Shown here: positions 42,877 to 53,953 of the stretch, piece after piece
How the letters are laid out: each line of letters begins with the position of its first letter
Position numbering within the stretch: the stretch's first letter is position 1
NCBI GenBank assembly: GCA_025435555.1
Contig: JAIWWG010000087.1
Coordinates: forward strand, 62,001-126,000
Length of the DNA: 64,000 bases
Reading direction: 5' to 3'
From: Chytriomyces cf. hyalinus JEL632
Lineage: Eukaryota > Chytridiomycota > Chytridiomycetes > Chytridiales > Chytriomycetaceae
Notes under the pieces: model-generated
The model's input: only the letters and a program-made list of their open reading frames with translations
What the model was told of the DNA's origin: nothing
Database searches by the model: none
Made by a program: the position numbers and the translations under genes

Positions 42877-43990
42877 ATGCTCAACCTGACGACACTGTCC
42901 ACCAACACCGTCACACCCATCATTCCAGACGGATACTCGCCCAATGCGCTCGAGCAGCTGTGGTTCAACATCTTTTCCGGAGACATGAACCCAACCATCA
43001 AATTGGCCCTCATCCTGTTTGCATGGCACGAGTTTGTCTTTTACTCGCGATTCTTTCCATACTTGATTCTGGACCAGATTCCCTACTTTCGCCAATACAA
43101 GATCCAGGTGACTTGCCTCCCCTTGTTGTGTGTCAAATCCAAATCGATCAACTGACAGATTCCCAACAAAAGGCCGATAAGCAAGTCTCGAACGAAACTC
43201 TCCTCAAAGTCACCCGCCATGTTTCCATCTCACAAATCACTACACAACTCCCCATGATGATCCTCTTCAAACCCATTGTCGAAACGCTTGGAATGCGTTT
43301 CCTCGAAGCACCGTTCCCATCCGTTCCACTGATTATACTACAAAACGTCTTTTTCATGCTCGCCGAAGACACGTATCACTACTGGGGCCACCGCGCTCTG
43401 CACTGGGGCTGGCTCTACAAGACCATTCACAAACAACACCACGAATACCAAGCCACGTTTGGAATCGCCGCAGAATACGCAAGCGTTGCTGAAGTGTTAA
43501 TTCTTGGCATAGGGTTTTTCATTGGCCCAGTGATTTGGAGTTTGTTTTCAATGGGCGCATGGGTTGCTGGCGATGCGTGTGACGCGGGTGGAGTTTTGCA
43601 ATGGGTGTTGGGAGGTTGTGGTGGACATTATGCGAGTTCGCAGTATTCGTTGCATGTGTTTACTGTGTTTATGTGGCTTGCGTTGAGACTTGTTTTGACG
43701 GTGGATAATCACTGTGGGTATGACTTTCCATGGTCTATTCGACACTTTTTCCCAGTTTGGGCAGGTGTGTGTTATTGTGTGTTGCCTCTATTTTTTCACT
43801 TGATTTTCACTAACGCGGATGACTTAAAGGCGCTGATTGGCATGACTACCACCACCTTGCATTCATTGGAAACTATGGATCCACATTCAGATACTGGGAC
43901 TGGATCTGTGGCACAGACGTTGGCTACATCAAGCACACGGCTAAGAAGGCCGAGATGCAGCAAAAGACCGGTGCAAAGAAGACCAACTGA
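42877..43990 (+). CDS. ERG25: C-4 methylsterol oxidase (ERG25/MSMO1)
   Basis: Three exons (42877-43107, 43173-43764, 43830-43990) give 327 residues. It has the di-iron His clusters of the fatty-acid-hydroxylase superfamily: HYWGHRALHW, HKQHHEYQ and, across the last intron, WHDYHHLAF, plus IAAEYASVAEVLILG and GYDFPWSIRHFFPVWAG. It removes the C-4 methyl groups of sterol precursors at the ER; the KKTN end is lysine-rich. About 34 residues after VIWSLF (SMGAWVAGDAC to ASSQY) have no counterpart in the family and correspond to a GT..AG segment that is in frame and stop-free, so the usual mRNA may be shorter. Confidence 0.92.
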
Positions 43991-44179
43991 GTACGCGCTT
44001 TGCAGAAAACAGACAGTAATTTGCCGGGAAAAAATAAACAAGAGGAGGAGATTGCACAGAGGTTCTCCTTCAAAATAAAATAAAAAAAGCTTCCATCCAT
44101 TCCATCGAACATACACGCACATACACACATACATAACCCTCCTCCTTCCCTGTAAACAATATCCCCCACACATCAACGT

Positions 44180-46887
44180 ATGTCGGACGCCGTCAAAGAC
44201 CTTCTCAACTCAAAACTGTTTTCAAATGATTCGGACGAAGATGACGCGCCCCTGACAACACTCAGATCGAAGCGCGCAAGTGTTGCTTCGAACGCAGCGA
44301 GGTCCAGCATTTCAAATCATTCCATTACAACTTCGATTCCGTTCATGAATGAGAGCACCACCTTGGGTTTCAATGGGATTGGTCGACCCAGCAGCAGCAA
44401 CCTTCCATCCAACAACAACAACTGCAGCAGCAGCATCAATAACAATAATGACTCTGACGACGATGACGCTCCTCTAAACGTGATTCAACAGAAATCAACG
44501 TCAATGCGGTCAAGCATTGCGTCCATATGTTCCAACTTTGAATCGAGCGCAATGAACATTTCGCAATACATTCGACAACAGCAACAGCAACAACAAATTC
44601 AAGTGTCGGACACGGACAACAAATCTGCAACGCGAGATTCGCAAGTTAGCCTCACGAGCGCGTTTACGGCATCGTGTGTTTCAATTGCGGCACCGCAGAG
44701 GCATGCGTCGCTCTTGTCTATTCCTGTTATTCAAGAGACGGCTGATGGTATGTGTGTGTGTTTTTTATGGGGGGTGTCCTTGTTGACGTGACTAAAACGT
44801 AACATCTTTCAAAAGATGGAAGCAGAGAGACGGACGATGTCCCTTTATCCATCATACGCAAAAACTCTCTCCCTGCTACATCATCAAGGCGGCGGAGTCG
44901 CTCCCTCAACGTAGCCGCCAGCCTATCGAATCAATCTCTTGGTTTCAGTCCACCAACAACTCAGTCGCAGCAAAACCAACCATTCCCAACAAACATATTC
45001 CCACCACCACAACAACACTCTTCAGAAGCTTCAAATCAACCAGCACAAATGAGCACGGCAATGGACACACTCTCGCAACTCGCCATCGCCAGTTTAAACA
45101 GCCTCGACGGAGCGTCAAAAAGCGTTGCAATCACTGCGGCGTACCTGATTCTCAGTCGACTTGAGCCGTGGATGGATGAAACCAGTCAAACTCTAAAGTC
45201 AATACAAAACTCGTTGAAATCATCAAATCCACTTCAAAAAAGCGATGATGTATTCAAATCTGAGACGAGCGACGCACAAGCGAGTGTAAACACGCTGTCA
45301 TCCAATGTTCAAACAGACTTGGACGCACTTCAATCGCCGAAATCCAACACATCATTCTTTGATGGAATGCCTCAACAAATGGCAACGACAGTCATGTTTG
45401 CTGAAGCGATAGCGACGGTTGCAGCGTCAACCATGCCCGAGAGCTGGAACCCGGCCTTGATTCAGAAATTGGGCGTTGTGCCAAAGGTCGGGATCGTCAA
45501 AGCGCGTGTGCAAGGGTTTAGTCAGGTTGGGGTTGAAGCGGGGAAAATGTTTGATCCAAATCAGTTTAGTCTTGGTTCGAATGGACATGGTAAAAATATC
45601 TTTTTTGCATGCTGCACAGTGACATGCTGACATTTTCAATGCAGCACCGATCGAACAAATGCAATCTGGAAAATACACGTTCGCTCGACCAGGCACCCTC
45701 CTAAACGACCGTCCCACACTCTTAAAAAACGAAAGCCAAAAACGCGCCAAAGACGGCCGCGCAGGCCCATTAATATCCATCGAAGCTGCAAAAAAGAGAG
45801 ACGACGAGCTCGCAAAAGTCTCCAACTCGCTCGCGTACAAGAAAATGCTGGAAGCTCAAAATGACCGAGCTACCGCCGTGATGCGGGAGCAAGAGTCTCG
45901 GGAAAAGGGGAGGAAGCTTGTGAATGCGGCAAATGTTACTGAAATCATTGCGAAAAGGGTAACTTGTTTGAAATGCGATGGTACGAGCTTTTCTTCTTGT
46001 GGGTATTATAACGAAGACTAACTTTCTTTGATGGATATCTAGGCCGCGGATGGTCACATCCAAAAGACGGCAAAAAGAAGCACGACCGCCAATCCAACGT
46101 CCAATGCAAAGGCTGCCGGACTTGCTCCAGCTGCAACGGCACAGGAATCTTGCAAGATATTACAACTTGTCTCGACTGCCAATCCCTCGGATATATCCAC
46201 CCCAACGACCCGTACGCATGCCGAACAACACCTCGGTGCCACGAATGCGTCACTTGCAAGTCCTGCCACGGCTCTGGAAATGTTCATAAAGTGCCTGGAA
46301 CACCGACTTTCAGTCTCGCGTCACTTACTGGATCCAGCATGTCCATGAAGGGAAAAGGTGGGAATGGGAACAGCAACAGTGGAAATAAGATTGATGTTCA
46401 GAATGCCATCGTTATTAGCAGCCCGATCATGGCGCGATTACGGAGCGAAAAGAATTCAGCCGCAAATTCTCCGGCTGCAAGCGCCGGGCCGAGTCGTGCT
46501 GCATCAACTGAGCTGGCGGTGATTACGCATGTTGTCAAGTTTCCTTCAGCTGGACTGGGCGGCAACGGTGACAGTGCTGGCGGTTCGAATCCCGAAATTT
46601 CAATGGAGGTTGACCCCACTGACGAGTTGCAGCAAACTGTTAGCGTGGACATGCTACAACTCACTGCATGTCTAGTGGAACACCAGCTGACACCCGAACA
46701 AGCTGGTGGTTCCAGCGAAGAGGTAATGGACGCGTCAGACTCATCGTTCACGATGCCCATGCCCGAGGATCCTTTCATAGATGACAGCAACGAAAAGATT
46801 AATTCGAGTGAAACGCTTCCTGACGACAACATCAAGGAGAATGATCTAATCGTTGAGGATATTCGAAGCTCAGAAGCCGCTCAGTGA
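44180..46887 (+). CDS. Ser/Asn-rich protein with DnaJ-type CxxC zinc-finger repeats, unknown function
   Basis: Four exons (44180-44747, 44816-45589, 45645-45980, 46043-46887) join in phase to 840 residues. The first third is Ser/Asn/Gln/Asp-rich and disordered (NNNDSDDDDAPL appears after SDEDDAPL, an internal echo). The middle has a folded helical domain (SKSVAITAAYLILSRLEPW). The last third carries CLKCDGRGW, CKGCRTCSSCNGTG, CLDCQSLGY and CHECVTCKSCHGSG, CxxCxGxG units as in DnaJ zinc domains but without a J-domain. The C-tail is acidic. A cytosolic or nuclear scaffold is a guess. Confidence 0.75.
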
Positions 46888-47141
46888 CGAAAAAAATACA
46901 CTGTCGCCGGCACGCGCTTTTTATTACTTTTAGTTTTCAAACGTTTGAATATATAGTATATTACAAGGGAGTATTGCTTCCCTCTGCTGAAAGAGGCGGT
47001 GTCAGAACAGTACAAGGGTACATGAAGCTGCCCAAAGCAAGGAGTGCATTCAGTGTTGGATGGGTGGAATTGCCAGGCTTCCCAAAATGTCTTCAAGTCG
47101 GCCCTGTACATTAGTTAAAGCTCCGAATTGTTCAAAGCTAA

Positions 47142-47879
47142 TCACAAGTAACTTTGAAAATGCAGACGAATCACAAGCCCCCAAAGAAATCGCATGCACA
47201 GAAAACTTGTGGAACAATCAGAAAGAAAGTCGTCAGTCTCAGGGCAAAGAGACAAGTACATGAGGAGATGAACTGCATCTTCAAATGATGTTTCCTTGAC
47301 TTTGCTGGCTTCATGAGTTTCAATACCCAGTTTCTTACAAAGGTTGTTAATCCAAGACAGTGTCGATGCACGCAGAATGTCCCAATCTAGCACCAGACAT
47401 TGGATCAGGAATTGAAGGGTCTCGCTACCAATTGATGAGTTCACTGTTGAACTATATGCAGTCTTCAAAAGCTGAGTTACATCAGCGTCTGTATCGTCAA
47501 GATCAAATGAAGACTTAATGAAATCAGCAGCTGAGTCAGCCAGGTCTGAAAAGCACAGAGTGGTGAGAAGAGTGATCAGACCCTTGTACACCAATACTGG
47601 AAGCTCAACAGCAGTTGTTGAAAACCCTTTGCGGCTCAATTGAATAAGGAATTGCTGACTGCATGATTTGTAACTTGCCAAATGTGTACAATCGGCGAAT
47701 GTTATCTGAGTGAGAAAATATGAAATCATACCAAACTGTGCAACATGTTTAACTTTACCTACCGACTTAGACTGCAATCCAAGTTCGACGCTACTCAACA
47801 CAGCCATCAAGTCATCTCGATTAACCTTGCTTGAAGTCAAGTTCACGATATTCTGTAAAGCAGCACCTTCTACATCCAC
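47142..47879 (-). CDS. Hypothetical helical protein, status uncertain
   Basis: A 245-codon intronless frame beginning MDVEGAALQNIVNLTSS, rich in Leu/Ser helices (LITLLTTLCFSDLADSAADF, FLIQCLVLDWDIL) like a HEAT-type repeat piece. It lies between transposon relics and a SINE-like copy, so it could be the remainder of a larger gene or an element gene. Unrecognised. Confidence 0.35.
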   Translation of the reverse strand: MDVEGAALQNIVNLTSSKVNRDDLMAVLSSVELGLQSKSVGKVKHVAQFGMISYFLTQITFADCTHLASYKSCSQQFLIQLSRKGFSTTAVELPVLVYKGLITLLTTLCFSDLADSAADFIKSSFDLDDTDADVTQLLKTAYSSTVNSSIGSETLQFLIQCLVLDWDILRASTLSWINNLCKKLGIETHEASKVKETSFEDAVHLLMYLSLCPETDDFLSDCSTSFLCMRFLWGLVIRLHFQSYL

Positions 47880-47956
47880 AGTAGCAACATAGACGTAGGC
47901 TGCTTTTTTCCATAGGAAGTTTGCTGGCCTTGGGACATCAACTGCCCTTGGTAATA

Positions 47957-48120
47957 GAATACTTGTCTAAGTTGATTTCTATTTCCTCTTCTTCTGCTTA
48001 TTTCCCTATAAAAATCAGAAGATAGCTGCATGGAGTTAGCAGCAGTGTGGGTTGAACCAGTGACCTGTGGGTCTGTGGTCGCGAACCTTAACAGCTATGC
48101 CAGAATCATATAAATTCCAT
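47957..48120 (-). repeat. SINE-like repeat, copy B (with tRNA-like head)
   Basis: On the minus strand TGGCATAGCTGTTAAGG (A-box-like) is followed by CACTGGTTCAACCCAC (B-box-like), a unique body shared with copy A (41075-41189), and a GAA-rich tail. It lies between the hypothetical ORF at 47.1 kb and a broken transposase. Confidence 0.7.
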
Positions 48121-48281
48121 ACATTTGCTTTCTAATCATGTTTATGCTTGATCAGAGCAAGAATAGTTGAAATCATGTAGTGGAATAAGCTATCATCATC
48201 TGCAAGTCTACACCCTTTATAGAACACAAGGATTCATGTATTCATTCCTTGTTATCTACTAGACGTTTACCCTACTCAATG

Positions 48282-48684
48282 TCATAATTCATGCCCATAT
48301 GTATTGAGGTTGGTGGATTGTGTAGAAATCTTCACCAGATTCACTTGGTTTGGTCTCAATGGGGAAAAGGGTGCCGTCAATGAATCCAACACAGTTTTGA
48401 AAGGCGTACTTTCCCTGAATGGCAGTTGTGATAGCGGTTCGTTCTGCTGAATTTGGCCACTGCACATATTGTTTCTCCAGGGATAGTATGGCGACAAAAA
48501 CGCGCTTTGTAAACGTTGAAAGTCTTCCAATCCTTGTGTTGTTGAATCTGCTCGTTTTTCCATATGCAGCACCATTGCCGTGGAATCCAAGTCGATTGAG
48601 TGTGACAAGCAACTGCAGAAATGGAGATATCTGAGGTTTCTTTCCAGTTGATTGAAAGATGAGGAATTTAACATGAATATACAA
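48282..48684 (-). mobile_element. PIF/Harbinger-type transposase fragment (DDE_Tnp_4, HARBI1-like)
   Basis: The sequence FQNCVGFIDGTLFPIETKPSESGEDFY carries the catalytic-Asp block GxIDGTxxxI of HARBI1-type DDE nucleases, preceded by IGRLSTFTKRVFVAILSLE. The ORF stops soon after (QYIWA) and lacks the later D and E blocks, so it is a fragment. Confidence 0.65.
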
Positions 48685-49105
48685 CAGCCAACGGAGGAGG
48701 CAGGGTAAAATCGTACAGGGTAAGTTCCAGAAGCCGAGACTAAGTGACGCTGTTGTCTTGGTTGTCTTGGCTCGCGTTTAAAGACTCGTTCAGTACGAGT
48801 GCCAGTGTCACTATTCTCGACAAAGTAATCTGGCAGGTATTAAGGCATAAGTGAATGGAGAGAGGCCATGACGTCCGTTCTTCAGTAAATGTGTAAAAGA
48901 GACTCGCTTGCACTTATTGAGATATGTGTGGAAAGAGTCATTTTTATTATCGAATAAACGCCTCCTTTTATACGCGTGGAAGTGAAATCATTGTGGCACA
49001 GCAAAAAGGTAAAACAATGACTTAACATCTAAAGAAATCTGCCACAGTAGCACAGCCGGGGATTCCAACAGCACTTCCCCACACTGACTCAAATATCACC
49101 TGCAA
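48685..49105. other. Intergenic, nothing supported
   Basis: About 420 bases with no open frame, repeat or RNA signal that I can defend. Confidence 0.4.
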
Positions 49106-50062
49106 ATGATAACCTCGATCCCAACTGAAATCCAGCAGCTGGTTCTGATCAAGTTGCCTGTCTCGACAAGAACCTGGCCAATGCACCGTGGATCTCAGAA
49201 GATGCGGCATTCGCCAGTCAACCGTGAGGAGGTGGAGTTCAGGGACTGGATGCACATGCCGCTCTGTTATCGGGCCGCTTGTCTCTCTCAAGACTCAAGA
49301 GCAGTTTTAGCGCCATGCGAACTGGTGGAAAGCACCATCAGATTTGCAGTCATGCACGGAATCCTCACTGCTAGTGTGCCTCGAAATTCACCGAACAATA
49401 ACTTCATTTCGGACAACCAGTTGACGAATATCCTGTCATGGGCGGCAGAAAGGGGCGCTGTTGATGCTGTGCGTTTGCTGCTGCGCTGCGGTATCCACAC
49501 GAGTGAGGAGTATATGCACATTCCTCCATCCATCCTGAACGCATATCCTGCGTTCGACCCTTCAATCGACAACAGTGCGCCACTGGCTCTTGCGTGCCAG
49601 TACGTGCACAGCAAAGTGGTCGAGGCGTTTTTGCAAGACCCGAAAGTTGATCCGAACGCGGTCGGGATGTGTTTGTTAAAATGGGCTATGAGTTTCAAAT
49701 GATCAAACGTCGCAACAGACATCTGCTTTCTGCTGCTAGGAATGGTCACGAAGATGTTGTCCGGCTGCTTCTATCTGACCCGAGAAGGGACGGCGACGAG
49801 AGTGCAGCTCTTGTCAAGGCATCATATGCGGGCCATATACGCATTGTTGATCTGCTGCTGAAAGATGGGCGTGCCAAGGGATCCTGGGAGAATTCAGCGT
49901 GTCTGCGCGAAGCATGCCGGCAAGGTCACTTGGCCGTGGCACAACTGCTTCTCTCATGCGTATGAAATTCCCACTGGCTGGCTGAATGCCGGTACAGTAT
50001 CTTCGCCATTTCGCGAAGCTCAACATAGTGGACACACGGATGTGCTGGAGTACTTGCTTTAA
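49106..50062 (+). pseudogene. F-box-like / ankyrin-repeat gene, frameshifted
   Basis: It starts MITSIPTEIQQLVLIKLPV, an F-box-like opening. Ankyrin units follow: LSWAAERGAVDAVRLLL, ALACQYVHSKVVEAFL, and in another frame LLSAARNGHEDVVRLLL, VKASYAGHIRIVDLLL, LREACRQGHLAVAQLLL, HSGHTDVLEYLL. The frame changes near 49680 and 49960. A two-base insertion (CCTGTC TC GACAAG) relative to the relic at 50.4 kb also shifts the N-terminal part. Probably a dead copy of a multi-copy family. Confidence 0.6.
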
Positions 50063-50368
50063 GATCCGCGTTTGGACATAGACAGCATCGCAAACAAGCA
50101 GGGAAATAAAGGCAACAAATAAGTGTGAATCAAAGTCATAACGCAGTAGGGGGGACTGACAAAGAGATTTGGTATCACTATACTTAAAGTTCGTACGCAT
50201 TTTTGGGCGAGGAAGAAAGCTCTGCCTGAACTCTTCAGCTGCAGCAAAATCTTAGATACAGCGCCAGTGAATCCTGTGTTCAATCTGTTCAATCTGTAAC
50301 CCCACCCATGCCATGAGTGATTAGGGGAAGTATCATGTTTGTGATGGGGAAACGTGTTCAGTGTGATT
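50063..50368. other. Spacer between ankyrin relic and second F-box relic
   Basis: Unique sequence, no supported feature. Confidence 0.35.
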
Positions 50369-50460
50369 CCAGCAGCTCATTCTGATACATCTGCCTGTCG
50401 ACAAGAACCTGGCCAGCGCACCATGGATCTTAGAAGACTTCGTATTCTTCCAGTAGCGCG
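50369..50460 (+). pseudogene. Second relic of the same F-box-like gene family
   Basis: CCAGCAGCTCATTCTGAT and GACAAGAACCTGGCCAGCGC parallel 49127-49215. In one frame it reads QQLILIHLPVDKNLAS then WILEDF and stops, an intact-looking F-box start not followed by ankyrin repeats. Confidence 0.55.
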
Positions 50461-50693
50461 TGCGGGCTGTAGCGCTGTAAATTACGCGATGAAACAATCA
50501 ACTATGGGAAACTGAAACAGGAATTACGCGATAAATTTAAAACTCAACACAAATTGTTGTTTGTTATTACCTCACGGCTTGTTTCAGCAATGCAAACTCA
50601 TTGTTTCACATCCAGCGAAACTTGTATAAAGGCAGGGCACATGGTCTCTCTTCCATCCCAGCACTCTTAGAAACATCTCAGCACCTCCTAGAC

Positions 50694-53005
50694 ATGCTTC
50701 AAAACACCCTCGTCTCAGCATTCGCCTTCTTGCTCCTCGCAGCACCACAACAAGCATTGGCCGCCGCAAAATGTGGAAACGTCCAAGAACTCTTTGTTTT
50801 CAACCCACCAAGTCTTTTGTACAATGCTACTGAGCCAGGCGCCAAGTTCACCGTTTCCATGACCCAGAAACCAAACCGCACCGCTGATGTTATCCTCAAT
50901 TTGGCTGGCTTCAAGTTTGACACGCCAGATGGTGTGCTGACCTTCACGGACGATAACTACCAAATTGTAAGTGCCCTTTCAGTAGTTTTAATAACTTGAC
51001 CACATCTTAACTTACTCTTTTCCAGCCTCAAGAAGTTGTTGTTGTCGCCGAATCTTCCATCATCAATGCAGGAACCGCCGCCTTGAAAATGAACGTCCAA
51101 ATCGACGCGCCATGCATGCCTGCACACCGCTGCGAATTCCCATACTTTGTCAACAAAGCCACAGCCACCAGCAAGACCTGCATTGTTTCGGGAGACCCGC
51201 ATTTCAGTGCATTTGACGGTAGTGCGTTTGACTACCAAGGTGTCGGTGGAATGTACTACCTTAAATCCGAGTCGCTGGAGGTCCAAGGGTTCCAGTACCC
51301 ATGCTCGGAGGGAAACCCTCTAGCTTGTGTTGGTGCTGCATCGATTCGGTACGGTGACTCCATTGTGCTGGTAAATGGCATGGCTGAGGTTGGGTCGTTC
51401 AAGCAAAGAGCTGTCAACGGCGCTGAGCTTACCCGTATCTCTGAAGACGGAATCATTGGCGTTACATACACACCCGAAAAGATTGTCAACTCGCCAACGT
51501 TCACTTTCACCACGGATGACGGGTCCACTGTCGTTGTAAACTGGAACTCGTTCCCGTACTTGTCGGTTACCATCAACCTGTCCCCAGCATTGCAAGGTGG
51601 TGTTACTGGCGGTCTGTGTGATGTCAAGGGTGGGAAATACCAAGACTCGCTCGACAAGATTTTGATCCCCAACGAAGACTACCACATGCACAAGAAGTTT
51701 ATCCCTAAGTCCGTTGTGCACCCGCTTTCCAACAAAAAGTTTTGGGGTCCAAACAAGTTCAAAAAGCTGAGCGTCGGTGTTCCAAGAAACGAAACTACTT
51801 ACAACAACGTGTGCGTTGTGGTTGTTGAAGCCAAGCCACAGCCGCCACAAGTCGTGATTGACTTTGGCATTCCGCCCATGAACCCAAACAACCCGCAGAA
51901 CCAAATCTTCCAGCAGATCAATCCTGGCAACGGTCTTCCTCTGACTAACCAGGGTAACACCAACGCAACTACACCCAGTGGAGTCGTTCCAGTGGCGCCA
52001 GCTAACAATGGCAACAACACGGCACCTGCTGTCGGCACTATGGCCAAGCCAAACAACTCAACAACCGCATCAAACGGTACTGCCCCAGCCAATCCAGGTG
52101 CTCCAGTCACTGTCCCATCCGGAAACGCTGCAAACGCCGCCAACGCCGCTGCTTCCCAAGTTATTCCAGTCGGTCAACCACACGTGTTTGAAGCCCTCTT
52201 CACTGCTACAGACCTGGAAACCGCGTTAAAGCAATGTCGCGAAATTATCAATGTCCCAGGCTGCCGTGGTTTGAAAGCCATGAACCCCGTTTACGAAACA
52301 AACGCCATTGCCGCATGCGCCAAGGACTTCCTCCGCACGGGAGGTCACGTCTTCACCAACAGCCACTTGCAAGGATACATGGCCCAGTGTCAGCAAATCG
52401 CGCATGCTACAGTCAATAGTCCAGTCGTGATTGCCAACAATGGAACAGCGAAGGCAGCGGCGGTGATTGTCACTGCTGGGTACGGCAAGAACGAGTGTCC
52501 CAATGCTTGTTCTGGAAAGGGTGTTTGCAGCAGCATTGGGTGCCAGTGCGTGTCGCCCTTCTCTGGGATCGACTGCTCAATCGACACCACGATTTACGCG
52601 CCTCCCGCTCAGGCCCCAGTGCTGCAGTACAACAACGGTACTCAGGTGCAAGGAGTGTTCTGCAACCCAGTACAGATTGCCCAGAACCCAATTGTCCAAG
52701 CCGCCATCAACATTCCCGTTGCGCATGTTGACTACACTCCACAGCCAGTGCCTGTTCAGGTTTCAGCGCCTGTCGCAATTCCAGCTGTTGCCGCTAGTCC
52801 AGTCGGTGTCAACCCAGCTGCTTCAGTGCCAGTTTCAATCCCAGTCCCAGTCGTAATTGCCGCCCCAGCAAGGCCAGCAAATGCCGCGCCCGTCGCTGCA
52901 GTGTCTGGAAAAGCACCAGCTGCTCCAGGCAATGTGCTCGCTTCTGGGGCCCTTGAATCTTCAGCCATTTCCGCCTTCCTCTCTGTTATTGTTGCCTTGT
53001 TTTAA
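50694..53005 (+). CDS. Secreted GPI-type adhesin-like protein with vWD and EGF-like domains
   Basis: Two exons (50694-50966, 51026-53005) give 750 residues. A signal peptide (MLQNTLVSAFAFLLLAAPQQALA) comes first. A von Willebrand type D domain starts CIVSGDPHFSAFDGSAFDYQG and includes GGVTGGLCDVKGG. Next are a Pro/Asn/Thr/Ala-rich stalk, a Cys-containing helical part, an EGF-like unit (CPNACSGKGVCSSIGCQC, then GIDC), a Pro/Val/Ala-rich repeat region and a hydrophobic end (AISAFLSVIVALF) as for a GPI anchor. Metazoan vWD proteins mediate adhesion; a role in zoospore or host/substrate attachment is inference. It has many N-glycosylation sites. Confidence 0.85.
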
Positions 53006-53118
53006 AATTGCCGGTTGTTGTTTGTGCCATAGATTCATGTTCATTAAACTGTGTGTGCTACTTTACTTCTACGCGTAATCAGTGATTTCATAATCGGAGG
53101 TTTGACTGCTTCATTCGG

Positions 53119-53925
53119 CTATTCCCGCAACACCCCACAATTCTTGATCAGTAATTCCGTCCCATCAATGACACTGTCCAGTCGCTCGAATACACCCACA
53201 CTCTCCTTCGCCACAGGATCCAGCAAATCATCACCCACACCCATCCCATCCACATGTCCCAAAACAACATGTTTTCCTTGCATATTCTTTCGAGTCCGCT
53301 CTGCATCGTTCGAAACGACCAAAAACACTTGCGACGTGTTTGAATGTTCACCAGAATTGGCCATAACAAGGCTTCCCCGCGAAATGGGCAGTTTAAGCGC
53401 CTGTGGTTCGTCCTTGAATTTCCCGCCGTACATGCTGTCTCCTGAGCTGGGGGAAAAAAAGTTCAGCTGACAAGCAAGTGGGTGCTTTGTTCACTAATGT
53501 TTCACCTGCCATCCCCTTTTACAATATCGCACCACTGGACAATGTATCCTTCAACGATTCGATGCACGCGGTTGCCAAGATAATGCAATGGCTTTTTACT
53601 TGCTTTCGAAACCCCTTTCGACCCATCGCACAGCCGTAAGAAGTTTGTGGGCCACGTTGGAAAACAAATTCAAAACAAGCGTGCTCGGAGGAGAAGGGCC
53701 AGGTGAAGTGAATGAGAGCGGGGTTGATGAAGTTGCGGCGTGAATCGAGGATAGAACTTCGATTTGGTCGTCTGTGGGTTGGTTGGGTGTTGCTTCTGGA
53801 GGGATGCCGCCAAGAGTGTCGAGATGCTGCGACAGGAGCTCTTGAGTGAATTCGTAAGACTCTAGTTGGGATTGATGGGTCGCGTCTTGCGCTGTGAACT
53901 GGAAGGCGATGAACGCTTGAGCCAT
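53119..53925 (-). CDS. Cyclophilin-type peptidyl-prolyl isomerase, apparently frameshifted
   Basis: An N-terminal extension (MAQAFIAFQFTAQDATHQ) leads to LVLNLFSNVAHK, the usual cyclophilin strand. The next block, FLRLCDGSKG, is in another frame with about four residues missing (a short deletion near 53645). HYLGNRVHRIVEGYIVQWCD follows and splices over 53456-53504 to SSGDSMYGGKFKDE, RGSLVMANSGEHSNTSQVF, KHVVLGHVDGM and KNCGVL. All PPIase landmarks are otherwise present, though typical active-site QFF is QVF. It may be a pseudogene or contain a sequencing error. Confidence 0.7.
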
Positions 53926-53953
53926 TTTCGGTTGTTTTTTTAAGTTTTGTTCA
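53926..53953. promoter_or_regulatory. 28-bp divergent spacer between cyclophilin and lipase starts
   Basis: T-rich on + (TTGTTTTTTTAAGTTTTG). It separates the two start codons. Both promoters must overlap here or sit within the genes. Confidence 0.5.

Noticed and set aside
43796-44176. Minus-strand ORF across the ERG25 3' end
   Set aside because: Antisense to the HDYHH-bearing exon and a repeat-like CATACACACATAC leader; no own motif.
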